From Streptomyces olivochromogenes (lineage in GTDB: Bacteria > Actinomycetota > Actinomycetes > Streptomycetales > Streptomycetaceae): DNA of 64,000 nucleotides. The stretch lies in assembly GCF_001514115.1 (NCBI RefSeq), contig NZ_KQ948476.1:60403-124402 (forward strand), given 5' to 3'. Each line of letters opens with the position of its first letter. The stretch's first letter is position 1. The notes below the pieces were generated by a model that made no database searches, was not told where the DNA came from, and saw nothing but the letters and a program-made list of their open reading frames with translations. A program made the position numbers and the translations under genes. Positions 40,082 to 49,262 of the stretch are shown here, in pieces.

Positions 40082-41821
40082 CTACGTCTCCCTGTCACGG
40101 TAACGGCCTCCGCGCCGGAGCCACTCCCGGAAGGCGGCCAGGGCCGTGGGCAGGGTCGGGAAGATCCGGTCGGCGCCGATGGCCTCGGTCAGCCCGAAGG
40201 CGTCGAGGTCGTCGCGCAGGTCCTGCTTGACGCGGGCGAGCGCGAAGACGATGTGACGCTGTTCGAGTTCCTGGCGCAGGGCGTCGACCGCGTCGAGCGC
40301 GGTGATGTCCACCTCGACGATGGCCTCGGTGTTGAGGACGAACCAGTCGACAGGACCTTCGTGTCGCTCGACCGCCGCCAGCGCCCGTCGCTTGAAGTCC
40401 TCGGCGTTGGCGAAGAACAGGGGCGAGTCGTAGCGGTAGACGAGCAGACCGGGGACCGTGTGGGCCTGTGGATAGTCGTCGACGTCGTGCATGCCGGCCA
40501 GTCCCGGCACCAGACCCTCGATCGCGTCGTGCGGGCGGGCCACCCGGGTGAGCAGCTCCACGACGGAGAGCCCGACCGCCACGAGCACGCCGTACAGGAT
40601 GTCCAGGGCCAGCACTCCGGCCAGACAGCCCAGAGCCAGGAGCAACTCCCGGCGCCGGAAGGCGGCCAGCCGCCGGAACCCGGCCAGATCCATCATGCGA
40701 ACCCCGGCATAGACGACCAGGGCGCCCAGCACGGTCGCCGGCGTGTGCGCGAGGAGCGGGCTGAGGAACAGCAACACGGCGAGGACCACCGCGCCGGCGA
40801 CGAGCGAGTACGCCTGGCTGCGGCCCCCGGCCGAGTGCGCGAGCGCGGTACGGCTGGCGCTGCTGCTCACCGGGAAGCCGTGCAGCACGCCCGCCCCCAG
40901 GTTCGCGCCTCCCAGGGCCAACAGCTCCTGGTTGGGGTCGAGTTCTTCGCCGCGGGCCGAGAAGGCGCGCGCGGTGAGGATGACGTCGGTGTAGCCGACC
41001 AGGAGCACGCCGATTGCCGGCAGTACCAGTTGCGGCAGGTCTCCCGGCGTCGGCAGGCCGGGGCTCGGCAGCCCGGCCGGTACCGCGCCGATGACGGCGA
41101 TGCCGTGGTCCTCGAGTCCGAAGACCGCGACGGCCGCCGTGCCGAGCACGAGGGCCAGCAGGGGACCTGGGACACCGGGGAAGAACCGCGCGACCGCGAA
41201 AAGGAACGCGATCGCCGCCACAGAGAAGATCACCGTGGCGGGATGGGCTTCTCCCAGGTTCCTCACGAAGGAGAGCAGTTGAGGAAAGAACTCGGATCCC
41301 GAGGTGCGGACACCGGTCAGTTTGGGGAGCTGGTCGACGATGATGATGAGCGCCACGCCTGTCAGGTAGCCGACCAGGATCGGTCGTGACAGAAGGTCGG
41401 CGAGGAAGCCCAGCCGTGCCACCCACGCCACCAGGAACATCGCCCCGACCACGACCGCGAGCCCGGCGGCGAGCGCGGCGTACCGGTCCGGGGCGCCCGC
41501 CGCGAGGGGCCCCACCACGGTGGCGGTCATCAGCGCGGTGGTCGACTCGGGCCCGACGGACAGCAGCCGTGACGAACCCAGCAGGGTGTACAGCAGCAGG
41601 GCGGGAAGGATCGCCCACAGTCCCGCGACCGGCGGCAGTCCCGCGAGGCCCGCATAGGCCATGACCTGCGGAACGAGATAGGCCGCGACGGTCACTCCGG
41701 CCAGCAGGTCGCCGCGCAGCCACGAACGGTGGTAGCCGGCCAGTACGGCGAGGCCGGGAGCCGTCCGCCGCACGAGACCACGTCGGCCCGCCCCGGCGGC
41801 CGCATCCGAGCGCTCGGACAT
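40082..41821 (-). CDS. SulP-family anion transporter with STAS domain
   Basis: 579 aa from ATG at 41821, preceded by AAGGGAG. About 11-12 membrane segments cover residues ~25-430, with SulP marks VPQVMAYAGLAGLPPVAGLW and GGANLGAGVLHGFPVSSSASRTA. A STAS domain (LVYRYDSPLFFANAEDFKRRAL ... VLNTEAIVEVDITALDAVDALR) fills the C-terminus. Sulfate, bicarbonate or other anions are possible substrates. SulP genes accompany DosR-type regulons in mycobacteria as well, so membership of the island is plausible. Confidence 0.92.
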   Translation of the reverse strand: MSERSDAAAGAGRRGLVRRTAPGLAVLAGYHRSWLRGDLLAGVTVAAYLVPQVMAYAGLAGLPPVAGLWAILPALLLYTLLGSSRLLSVGPESTTALMTATVVGPLAAGAPDRYAALAAGLAVVVGAMFLVAWVARLGFLADLLSRPILVGYLTGVALIIIVDQLPKLTGVRTSGSEFFPQLLSFVRNLGEAHPATVIFSVAAIAFLFAVARFFPGVPGPLLALVLGTAAVAVFGLEDHGIAVIGAVPAGLPSPGLPTPGDLPQLVLPAIGVLLVGYTDVILTARAFSARGEELDPNQELLALGGANLGAGVLHGFPVSSSASRTALAHSAGGRSQAYSLVAGAVVLAVLLFLSPLLAHTPATVLGALVVYAGVRMMDLAGFRRLAAFRRRELLLALGCLAGVLALDILYGVLVAVGLSVVELLTRVARPHDAIEGLVPGLAGMHDVDDYPQAHTVPGLLVYRYDSPLFFANAEDFKRRALAAVERHEGPVDWFVLNTEAIVEVDITALDAVDALRQELEQRHIVFALARVKQDLRDDLDAFGLTEAIGADRIFPTLPTALAAFREWLRRGGRYRDRET

Positions 41822-42078
41822 GGGGCTCCCTTCGTCACCTTCTTCAGCATCGCCCGACGGTAGTCCCGCCGCACGGTCGTCCCGCCGCACGGCCGATCCG
41901 CCGTCGCCCGGCCGGACCGACCGACGACTGAACGTGTCGGCAGACGGACGAAGCCCGCGCCCACCGCAGACACGATCGACCGCGGTGCGGCCAGAAAGAG
42001 ACATGCCCGAGTGATCGCGACCCAAGTGCGCTGAGATGGCCCGAGCGACCCCGTGCGGCGGGTCCCTGGGGGGCGAAC

Positions 42079-44397
42079 GTGGAAGAAACGATCAGTTCGG
42101 CTTCGGCCGCACCGGACCCGGCGTCCGGCTGCGTGGCGTTGACCTGCTGTGGCGGGGAGTGCGGTGCCCGTTCGGGAGGCGCCGAGGACAGGTTTCGGGG
42201 GCTCCTGGAAGCGGCGCCCGACGCCATGATCATCGTGAACGACACCGGGACGATCACACTCGTCAACGCCCAGACCGAAGCGCTCTTCGGCTACGGGCGC
42301 GAGGAACTCCTCGGCCGGACGGTGGACTTGCTCGTACCCGACCGCTTCCGAACCCACCACTCGCTGCACCGCTCCAGCTACGCCGAGAATCGTCAGGTGC
42401 GTCCCATGGGCGCCGGGCTCGAACTCCACGGCCTGCGCAAGGACGGCACCGAGTTCCCCGTCGAGATCAGCCTCAGCCCCCTGGAGACCACCGACGGCCT
42501 CCTCGTCTCCGCCGCCGTCCGCGACGTCAGCGACCGCAAGGCGGCCGAGGACCGGTTCCGGGGATTGCTGGAGGCGGCGCCGGACGCCATGGTGATCGTG
42601 GACGACACAGGGACGATCAGGCTCGTCAACGCCCAGACGGAAGCGCTCTTCGGCTACGGGCGCGAGGAACTCCTCGGCCGGACGGTGGACTTGCTCGTAC
42701 CCGACCGCTTCCGAACCCTCCACACCACGCACCGGACCGGCTACACCGACAACCGTCAGGTGCGCCCCATGGGCGCCGGGCTCGAACTCCACGGCCTACG
42801 CAAGGACGGCACCGAGTTCCCCGTCGAGATCAGCCTCAGCCCGCTGGAGACCACCGACGGCCTCCTCGTCTCCGCCGCCGTCCGCGACGTCAGCGACCGC
42901 AAGGCGGCCGAGGAACGCATCAACGAGCTGGCCGCGCTCGTCGAGTCCTCCCAGGACGCGATCCTCGCCAAGACCCTCGACGGGCACATCACCTACTGGA
43001 ACGCCGCCGCCCAGCGCCTCTACGGGTACACCCGCGCCCAGGTCATGGGCCGCCATGTGTCCCTGCTGGCCCCGCCCGACCACGGCCACGAGATCGACCT
43101 CCTGATGGACCGGTTGCGCAACGGGGAAAGGGTCGAGCACTTCGAGACGCTGCGGGTCACCCGTCACGGCGATCTCCTCGACGTCGACATCACCCTGTGG
43201 CCGACCCGTTCCCCCGACGGTGAGGTCATCGGCGCCTGTGCCATCGTCCGCGACATCAGCGATCGCAAGCGGGCCGAAGCCGAGCTGACCGTCCTGTACG
43301 AACAACAGCGGCACATCGCCCTGACCCTGCAGCGCAGTCTGATGGGCACTCCGCCCGCCATCCCCGGTCTCACGACCGCCAGCCGCTACCGGCCCGCCAC
43401 CCAGGGGGCCGGGGTGGGCGGCGACTGGTTCGACCTGGTCCCGCTGGGCGCCGGCCGCGTCGGCGTCCTGATCGGCGACGTGATGGGACGCGGGCTGGAA
43501 GCCGCCGCCGTGATGGGCCAGTTGCGTTCCGCCGCACACGCCCTGGCCAAGACCGGTATGCAGCCCCGCCAGCTCATGCAGGCCCTCGACGCGGCCGTCG
43601 CCGACCTCGACGTCCCGGACCAACTGGTCACGTGCTGCTACCTGGTGATCGCGGCCGACGCGGGCGCGGTGACGATCTGCTCCGCCGGACATCTGCCCAC
43701 CCTGGTGGCCACCCCGGGCGAGGGCGCCCGTGCGCTGTCCGCGCCGGTCAACGCGCCCCTCGGCGTGGGTGATGTCCTCTACCAGCAGTGCAGCGCGGTC
43801 ATCCCGCCCGGCGCCACCCTCGTGCTCTACACCGACGGACTGATCGAAACCCCCGGCAGCGACATCGAGGACCAGCTCTCCCAGCTCACCAGCACGCTGA
43901 GCGACCTGTTCAGCACCGCCCCCGACCTGGAAATGGCCGCCGACCACGTCCTGACCACCTTGCTGCCCGACGCCGAGGGCCACAACGACGATGTCACCCT
44001 GCTGCTGACTCGGCTGCCCGACGCTCCGCTGGCCGCCGTCTCCCTCGACCTCCCGGCGGTCCCCGACTCCGTCCCCGAGGGCCGAGCCTTCCTCAGCAAG
44101 GCCCTCACCTCGTGGGGCTGCGCCACCAAGTCCGACGACGCGCGGCTGCTGCTCTCAGAAGTCCTCACCAACGCCGTTCAGCACGCCCAGGGCCCCATCG
44201 GACTGCACCTGTGCAGGACCGCCTTGGACCTGACGGTCGAAGTCGGCGATCACAGCCCTCAGTTGCCCCAACCCCGCTTCGCGGCCGAGGACGACGAATC
44301 CGGGCGCGGACTGATCCTCGTCCGCGCGCTCGCCGACGACTGGGGCGTGCGACCCACCGACGACGGCAAGACCACCTGGTTCACCCTCCACCTGTGA
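42079..44397 (+). CDS. PAS3-SpoIIE phosphatase-HATPase regulatory protein
   Basis: 772 aa from GTG at 42079. Three PAS domains (about 35-155, 156-276, 277-400), a SpoIIE/PP2C phosphatase domain (LQRSLMGTPPAIPG, GGDWFDLVPLGAGRVGVLIGDVMGRG, LYTDGLIETPG, GHNDDVTLLL), and a C-terminal HATPase_c anti-sigma-type kinase domain (LLLSEVLTNAVQHAQG, GRGLILVRALADDWG). Such proteins switch sigma factors through anti-sigma antagonists, controlled by the PAS sensors. PAS1 and PAS2 are a recent 363-bp tandem duplication. It diverges from the SulP gene with 257 bp between. Confidence 0.92.
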   Translation: MEETISSASAAPDPASGCVALTCCGGECGARSGGAEDRFRGLLEAAPDAMIIVNDTGTITLVNAQTEALFGYGREELLGRTVDLLVPDRFRTHHSLHRSSYAENRQVRPMGAGLELHGLRKDGTEFPVEISLSPLETTDGLLVSAAVRDVSDRKAAEDRFRGLLEAAPDAMVIVDDTGTIRLVNAQTEALFGYGREELLGRTVDLLVPDRFRTLHTTHRTGYTDNRQVRPMGAGLELHGLRKDGTEFPVEISLSPLETTDGLLVSAAVRDVSDRKAAEERINELAALVESSQDAILAKTLDGHITYWNAAAQRLYGYTRAQVMGRHVSLLAPPDHGHEIDLLMDRLRNGERVEHFETLRVTRHGDLLDVDITLWPTRSPDGEVIGACAIVRDISDRKRAEAELTVLYEQQRHIALTLQRSLMGTPPAIPGLTTASRYRPATQGAGVGGDWFDLVPLGAGRVGVLIGDVMGRGLEAAAVMGQLRSAAHALAKTGMQPRQLMQALDAAVADLDVPDQLVTCCYLVIAADAGAVTICSAGHLPTLVATPGEGARALSAPVNAPLGVGDVLYQQCSAVIPPGATLVLYTDGLIETPGSDIEDQLSQLTSTLSDLFSTAPDLEMAADHVLTTLLPDAEGHNDDVTLLLTRLPDAPLAAVSLDLPAVPDSVPEGRAFLSKALTSWGCATKSDDARLLLSEVLTNAVQHAQGPIGLHLCRTALDLTVEVGDHSPQLPQPRFAAEDDESGRGLILVRALADDWGVRPTDDGKTTWFTLHL
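42181..42906 (+). repeat. 363-bp tandem duplication encoding two PAS domains
   Basis: Bases 42181-42543 and 42544-42906 align without gaps with very high identity; long stretches are exact. The unit is exactly 121 codons, so the frame is kept. The third PAS domain is unrelated at DNA level. Confidence 0.9.
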
Positions 44398-44461
44398 GCG
44401 ATCCCGCCGTCATCGTGCTGCCTGGTGACCTCGTGCTGCCCGGCGTCGCCTCGTCCGGCGC

Positions 44462-44929
44462 TCACTTGCCGGAGGTGGCGGTACCCGAGCCCGAGCCGCT
44501 GGACGGGCCCTGACCGCTCAGGACGAGTTCCTTCGCCCTGCGGAACTCGTCGTCCGTGATGTCGCCACGGGCGCGGATCTCGGACAGCTTGGCGAGTTCG
44601 TCGACGCTGCTGGTTCCGCTGCCGCCGCCCGCCGCCTGCCGGATGTAGGAGTCGAAGGCCTCCTGCTGTGCACGGGCCTGATTCACCTCTCGGCGACCCA
44701 TGTTCTTGCCGCGGGCGATCACGTACACGAGGACACCCAGGAAGGGCAGGAGGATGACGAACAGGAGCCAGCCGGCCTTGGCCCAACCACCCAGCTCGTC
44801 GTCACGGAAGATGTCGATGATGATCCGGAAGAGCAGGATGAACCACATGATCCACAGGAAGAACCAGAGCATGCTCCAGAAGACGCTCAACAGCGGGTAG
44901 TCGTACGCGAGGTACATCTGTGTGCTCAT
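44462..44929 (-). CDS. PLDc_N/SHOCT-domain membrane protein
   Basis: 155 aa from ATG at 44929 with GGAGGAGCG upstream. Two membrane helices (about 14-35 and 48-68) with the phospholipase D-nuclease N-terminal pattern GWAKAGWLLFVILLPFLGVLVYVI, then a charged region and a C-terminal SHOCT motif (LAKLSEIRARGDITDDEFRRAKELVL). Function unknown; SHOCT is thought to mediate oligomerisation or binding. Common in actinobacterial stress clusters. Confidence 0.85.
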   Translation of the reverse strand: MSTQMYLAYDYPLLSVFWSMLWFFLWIMWFILLFRIIIDIFRDDELGGWAKAGWLLFVILLPFLGVLVYVIARGKNMGRREVNQARAQQEAFDSYIRQAAGGGSGTSSVDELAKLSEIRARGDITDDEFRRAKELVLSGQGPSSGSGSGTATSGK

Positions 44930-45040
44930 GTCGCTCCTCCATCCCGGGCGTTCGCCCGGCGGTCGTTCCTCCCGATTCAGCATGCGCACGGCAAGGTTCG
45001 TCCGGCCTCACCCGGGACGGGTGAACGTCCCCGCCGAGTC

Positions 45041-45703
45041 TCAGGGCGACTGGGCGGAGCCGTAGGGGGCCGTGGCGCGTGCGCGGCGCAGTGCGGCCCG
45101 CCAGGCGAAGGCGAGGACCAGTTCGATCAGGCCGAGCAGTACGAGCCACAGGCCGAGCAGCCGGGTCAGGGCGCGGGCGGACTCGGTCGGCAGGGCGAGC
45201 ACCACGACGCCCGCGACGATGCCGAGCGCCGCGGCGCAGAAGACGACGCCACGGTGCGGGAGGGCCTTCATGGCGATGGCCGTGTAGGCGGTCAGCATGC
45301 CGGACGCGAGCCAGACGACGCCGACGATCAGCGAGAGCGCGGCGATGGTCTGCAGCGGGTTCCTGAGGCACAGCACCCCCGCCAGGACGAACAGGATCGA
45401 GAGCAGGAGCCCGGGAATCCGCTCGCCGTGCTCCTCGCGGCCGAAGACCGCCACGAAGCGGAACCCCCCGGTCACGACCAGATAGAGACCGATGAGTACC
45501 GCCAGGATGTGCAGGGTCTCGTCCGGCCACACCAGCACCAGGATGCCCGGCACCAGCGTCGTGATCGCCGAAGCCAGGATCCAGGTCCATGAGCGGCCGA
45601 GTCCCGCCAGGAGTTCCTCGGGGTCGGTGGGTGGCAGAGAGGCAGCCTCTTCGGGCCTCGGCCCGGCCTCGGTACGCGGCGCCGGACCACGCGATTCGGT
45701 CAT
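45041..45703 (-). CDS. HdeD/DUF308-family membrane protein
   Basis: 220 aa, ATG at 45703 with GGAGGAGCC upstream. A Pro/Glu-rich cytoplasmic head (1-35) is followed by six hydrophobic segments arranged as three DUF308 repeats (ILASAITTLVPGILVLVWP; LLLSILFVLAGVLCLRNP; AALGIVAGVVVLALPTES). HdeD proteins are linked to acid or general stress in enterobacteria; the role in actinobacteria is unknown. Same strand as its neighbours 44462 and 45871. Confidence 0.87.
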   Translation of the reverse strand: MTESRGPAPRTEAGPRPEEAASLPPTDPEELLAGLGRSWTWILASAITTLVPGILVLVWPDETLHILAVLIGLYLVVTGGFRFVAVFGREEHGERIPGLLLSILFVLAGVLCLRNPLQTIAALSLIVGVVWLASGMLTAYTAIAMKALPHRGVVFCAAALGIVAGVVVLALPTESARALTRLLGLWLVLLGLIELVLAFAWRAALRRARATAPYGSAQSP

Positions 45704-45870
45704 GGCTCCTCCTCACGCGGTCGAGTCCTGACGCGGTCGAGCGGGTCGTCGCCGGACCGCCGACGGGACGGTGTGCGGGGACTTCACCGGCTCAGCGTCC
45801 CGCGCGCCGCCCGTTGCCGGGTCACCCCCGGCGGGTGATCGTCCCTGCCCCCGGGACGGCGTACGCCCGG

Positions 45871-46068
45871 TCACTCCGGCAGCCGGCGCATCTCTATGAC
45901 GTGCAGTCCCAGCGACTGGCAGCGGGCCAGCAGCCCGTACAGCTGGGCCTCGTCGACCACGGGGCCGAACAGGACGGTCTGACCGGACATCACCACGTGA
46001 TCCATCTCCGGAAACGCCTTGGTCAGCGTCTCCGTCATGTGTCCCTCGACACGGATCTCGTAGCGCAT
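45871..46068 (-). CDS. Small conserved protein
   Basis: 65 aa from ATG at 46068. Sequence YEIRVEGHMTETLTKAFPEM, VVMSGQTVLFGPVVDEAQLYGLLARCQSLGLHVIEMRRLP looks like one compact alpha/beta domain of ferredoxin-like type, reminiscent of small domains found in actinobacterial stress clusters. No cysteine cluster or signal peptide. It lies just after the membrane protein at 46102 and is probably co-transcribed with it. Confidence 0.72.
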   Translation of the reverse strand: MRYEIRVEGHMTETLTKAFPEMDHVVMSGQTVLFGPVVDEAQLYGLLARCQSLGLHVIEMRRLPE

Positions 46069-46082
46069 GGGCTCGGAACGAC

Positions 46083-46114
46083 CTTTCAATGCGTCAGGCT
46101 TTCAATGCGTCAGG
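46083..46114. repeat. Perfect 16-bp tandem duplication at a stop codon
   Basis: CTTTCAATGCGTCAGG occurs twice in a row (46083-46098, 46099-46114). It covers the end of the gene at 46102 and its duplicate lies just past the stop; probably replication slippage. Confidence 0.85.
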
Positions 46115-46620
46115 ACGAGCTTGAACGAGATGATCAGCAGGCCGAGCAGCAGATTGATCGAGGCGGTGACGGCCGTGAGGCGCCACGAGGCGCCCGCGCG
46201 GCGTGCCGCTGCCGCCGACCAGCCCACCTGCCCGGCCACGGCGACGGCGAGCGCCAGCCAGAAGGTGCCTTGGAGGCCGAGGCCCAGGAGCGGGCTGACG
46301 GCCACGGCCACGGTCGGCGGGACGGCGGCCTTGACGATCGGCCACTCCGCACGGCACACCTCGACGACGGTCTTCCGGTCCAGGGCCTGCCGGGCCAGAC
46401 GCGCCCCGAACAGCTGGGCGTGCACGTGCGCGATCCAGAACGCCACGCCGGTGCCCAACAGCAACACCGCCAGCTCCAGGTGGGGGAACGAGCCCAGCGT
46501 CCCGGTGCCGATCACCACCGACGCGGCGAGCATGGACCCGTAGACACCACCGGTGTAGTCGGCCTGCGCCCGGTGGTCGGCGTCGGCCGCCGAGGCCGCG
46601 GCAGGTTCGGTCCGGGGCAT
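46102..46620 (-). CDS. Uncharacterised membrane protein (VIT-like layout)
   Basis: 172 aa, ATG at 46620. Four hydrophobic segments (about 28-44, 46-66, 97-130 and 148-168) and a conserved-looking HVHAQLFGARLARQALDRKTVVEVCRAEWPIV stretch in the loop. I do not recognise the family with confidence. It begins shortly after the MFS gene region upstream and shares the strand with the small stress genes downstream. The frame of the MFS gene runs on through it in a different phase, discussed with that gene. Confidence 0.75.
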   Translation of the reverse strand: MPRTEPAAASAADADHRAQADYTGGVYGSMLAASVVIGTGTLGSFPHLELAVLLLGTGVAFWIAHVHAQLFGARLARQALDRKTVVEVCRAEWPIVKAAVPPTVAVAVSPLLGLGLQGTFWLALAVAVAGQVGWSAAAARRAGASWRLTAVTASINLLLGLLIISFKLVLTH

Positions 46621-46638
46621 CAGTGCCTTCTCTCCGAT

Positions 46639-48268
46639 TCAGCGCACCGGACCGGGGGGCATCGGCCGCATCCTCGGATTCGGGATGCTTCGGACGCCCC
46701 GTCCGCGCGGTCGGCAGGTGCGTGGTGACGAGGAAACCGGCGAGGGTGATTCCGCCGGTGGCGAGGATCGCCGCCTTCAAGCCGTCGAGCTGCGCCGACG
46801 CGTACGAATCCGTGACGGCGTCGACCTCGGACGGCGGCAGCCCGGCACGCTCGGCCGCCGAGCGCACCTGGTCGGTGGGGACGAATTTCACCCCGGCTTC
46901 GAGGGCGATCGCGGTCTGATGCCGGGTTTCGTCCGACAGGGACGGGTTCTGCTCGACGTGCGTGGTGAAGGCGTTGGCCAGGGCGCCGATGAGGAGTGAT
47001 CCGATGAGCGCGGTGCCCAGCGCGGAGCCCAGATTCTGGGCGGTGAACTGGAGTCCTCCGACCTCGCTGCGTTCCTGTTCGTCAGCGCTGGACTGAACGA
47101 CGTTCCCCAGCTGTGAGGCGAGCAGGCCCATGCCCACCCCGAGCAGGGCCATGGCTCCGGCGAACTGCGCATCGTCGATGACCGGCTCGATGGTGGCCAG
47201 CAGCCACACGATGGCCGCCGCCAGGGTCACCAGGGCCAGTCGGACCACCCGGCGCGGTCCCGCCACCCGTCCCAGCCTGGCGGCGCCCATGGAGGTGACA
47301 AGCATGGTGATGGACACGGGGAGCAGTCTCAGACCCGTCTGGAAGGCGTCGAAGCCCTGCACGACCTGCAGGTACAGCGGGATGGTGAAGAACAGTCCCA
47401 GCAGGATGAGGTTCTGGCTCAGCAGAGTCATCAGACCGGATCGCAGGGGAGGCCTGCTCAGCAGAGGCAGGTGCACCAACGGATCGGCGCCGTGGGCGTC
47501 CCGTCTCCGTTCCCAGTGGACGAAGAGCGCAAGGACGACCGCGCCCGCGCTGATGACGAACAGCGTGGGGGCGAAGCCCAGCACGGTGAAGGGCGGGTTC
47601 CGGGGCTGTACCCATCCCCAGGAGCTGCTCTGCAGCACACCGAGCACACCCAGCCCGAGTCCGGCCGCCGAGAGTGCGGCACCCACCACGTCCAGCCGGG
47701 GGCGCGGGTCGGCCCGGACGGATTCGGCGACCACCCGGTGGAAGCAGAGGATGGCCGCGACGACCACGACCTCACCCGCGAAGACCAGGCGCCAGGAGAG
47801 GTACGTCGTCACCCAGCCGCCCAGCAGGGGGCCGACCGCGATCCCCGCTCCGGCGAGTCCGCCGATGACTCCGTAAGCGACAGCCCGCTCCCGTCCGTGG
47901 TACGACTCCGCGACGAGCGCCGCCATGGCCGGAAGTACCAGCGCGGCGCCGAGTCCCTCGATGACGGACCAGCCCAGTGCGAGGACCCACACAGTGGGAG
48001 CGAGGGCGGTCAGGGCCGACCCGATGCCGTAGACGACGAGCCCGAGGATGAACAGACGGCGACGGCCCAGGATGTCCCCGAGCCTGCCGCCGATCATCAT
48101 GAACGCCGCCATGACCAGGGCATAGAGCGTGATGACGGCCTGGATGGTGGTGACCTCGGTGTGGAAGTCCTCGACCAGTTGGCTGATGGAGACGTTCATG
48201 ACGGAGGTGTCCAGGACCATCAGGAACTGGGCCGTCCCCAGGACGATCAGAGCCCGCCAGTGCTTCAC
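46639..48268 (-). CDS. DHA2-type MFS transporter, stop lost by probable frameshift
   Basis: GTG at 48268 (KHWRALIVLG) with GAGGTGG upstream. Fourteen-helix drug:H+ antiporter layout: VLDTSVMNVSISQL in helix 1, GGRLGDILGRRRLF as motif A, GPLLGGWVTTYLSWRLVF as motif C region. Homology ends near THLPTARTGRP. As given, the frame has no stop until 46094 and would overlap the next gene by 520 bases. Removing one base from a six-C run (46654-46659) would bring a TGA at 46639-46641 into frame, giving about 542 aa. I therefore give that end; the literal open frame ends at 46094. Confidence 0.8.
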
Positions 48269-48519
48269 GGTGTCCACCTCACCGAGTCGGCCCGGGACGC
48301 CGGTGGGCGTCACCCGGGCAGCGACCGCCGACGACCGGCCGCCCCCTCCATGCCAGCTCAGAAGCCCGTCCGGCGCCTCACCCGCCACGGGCGAGCCTGC
48401 TACCGCGCGGCCATGACCACGGACCGGTGGAGCCGTGAACAAGTCATGGCAACCGCAGCTCGCGTGCCCGGCGCACCGCGTCGGGAGTCGACCACGATCT
48501 GGGGAGTTTCGACTGGCAG

Positions 48520-48703
48520 GCCGATCCCCCTGCCGCCCGAGCAGCCCGTCAATGACGGCGCGCCCCTTACTCCCAGCCTCCGGCATGAAGTGGGCATAGT
48601 AACCAAGCGTGACAGTGGGCGAAGAGTGCCCGAGCCATCGCGCCAGCGTCACCACGGACTCCCCCGCCTCCAGCATGATCGAGGCGTAGGTGTGCCGCAG
48701 CAC
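48520..48703 (-). pseudogene. C-terminal fragment of a tyrosine recombinase (phage/AICE integrase)
   Basis: About 58 residues: LRHTYASIMLEAGESVVTL, ARWLGHSSPTVTLGYYAHF and MPEAG. This is the end of an integrase, with box II H-x-x-R replaced in part by LRHT, the GHSS helix and the catalytic Tyr in GYYAHF. The N-terminal and core parts are missing. The frame stays open into the MFS gene, making a meaningless 869-codon fusion. Confidence 0.8.
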
Positions 48704-48707
48704 ACAG

Positions 48708-48866
48708 GTCGACCATGGGCGCGATCAGGGGTGCGATGGGGTGGGGAACTCCGAGCCGACGCGCAAGGGTCCAGACGTTCCCGAAGGAGAAGACGAAGGC
48801 GAGTGCGGCTATGGCCGCCATCACGGGCGTCCGCCTGGTACCGCAAGCAGCACCGCTTCCGTCCAC
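48708..48866 (-). pseudogene. Fragment of a DUF2637-type plasmid/AICE membrane protein
   Basis: About 45 residues (AAIAALAFVFSFGNVWTLARR, then VPHPIAPLIAPMVDL) match the Spd/DUF2637 pattern F-S-x-x-x-x-W-T-L-A-R-x-x-G-V-P and end with the V-D motif. The sequence runs directly into the integrase fragment, so a deletion has joined two parts of one integrative element. 48867-49000 shows no recognisable gene. Confidence 0.65.
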
Positions 48867-49000
48867 AGGAAGAGCTGACGGCGCTGTGGGAGGCGGCAGC
48901 CGACGAACACGGCGGTGCCGACACCTTGCGCGACCAGCCGCTCAGCTTCGCGTCGATGACGCGCTCGCCCGCCGAGCCTGACGGCGTGCGGCTTTCGGGC

Positions 49001-49160
49001 TCAGGCGTCGATCGCCGTGCGGATCGCCTTGATCTTCTCCTCGGTGAACACGCCGCTGTCGAGGAGGGGGAGGACGGAGAGGACGCCGCCGCTGGAGCCC
49101 CACCATGTCGACGGCACCGGCCACGATGCGGTCACGCGACGGCGCGCTGGATGGGGCCAA
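49001..49160 (-). pseudogene. Internally deleted TetR-family regulator
   Basis: From TTG at 49160 the first 21 codons (SRDRIVAGAVDMVG) are a TetR N-terminus. The sequence then jumps, in another phase, to a C-terminal tail (GVLSVLPLLDSGVFTEEKI, then KAIRTAIDA and TGA at 49001). About 150 codons including the recognition helix are gone. It is divergent from the tautomerase operon and faces two TetR-type operators, so it was presumably the repressor of that operon. Confidence 0.6.
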
Positions 49161-49178
49161 GGCGATGCCCCTCTCTGG

Positions 49179-49230
49179 CTATAACGATCGTCATAGTCTA
49201 GCGTGAGCCCGGCTATAGCGACTGTCATAA
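49179..49230. promoter_or_regulatory. Two TetR-type operators before the tautomerase operon
   Basis: CTATAACGATCGTCATAG (49179-49196) is a near-perfect palindrome; CTATAGCGACTGTCATAA (49213-49230) is a weaker copy 34 bases on. They overlap the probable promoter of the gene at 49263. Confidence 0.7.
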
Positions 49231-49262
49231 ACCGTGTGCACCTCACAAAGGGAGATTTCGTC

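Noticed and set aside
42181..42906. Insertion sequence or transposon ends
   Set aside because: The direct repeats are in-frame PAS-coding units with no inverted ends or transposase.
46094..48703. 869-codon integrase-MFS-tail fusion protein
   Set aside because: It joins an integrase scrap, a promoter region, a transporter and the antiphase of another gene; the parts have separate origins.
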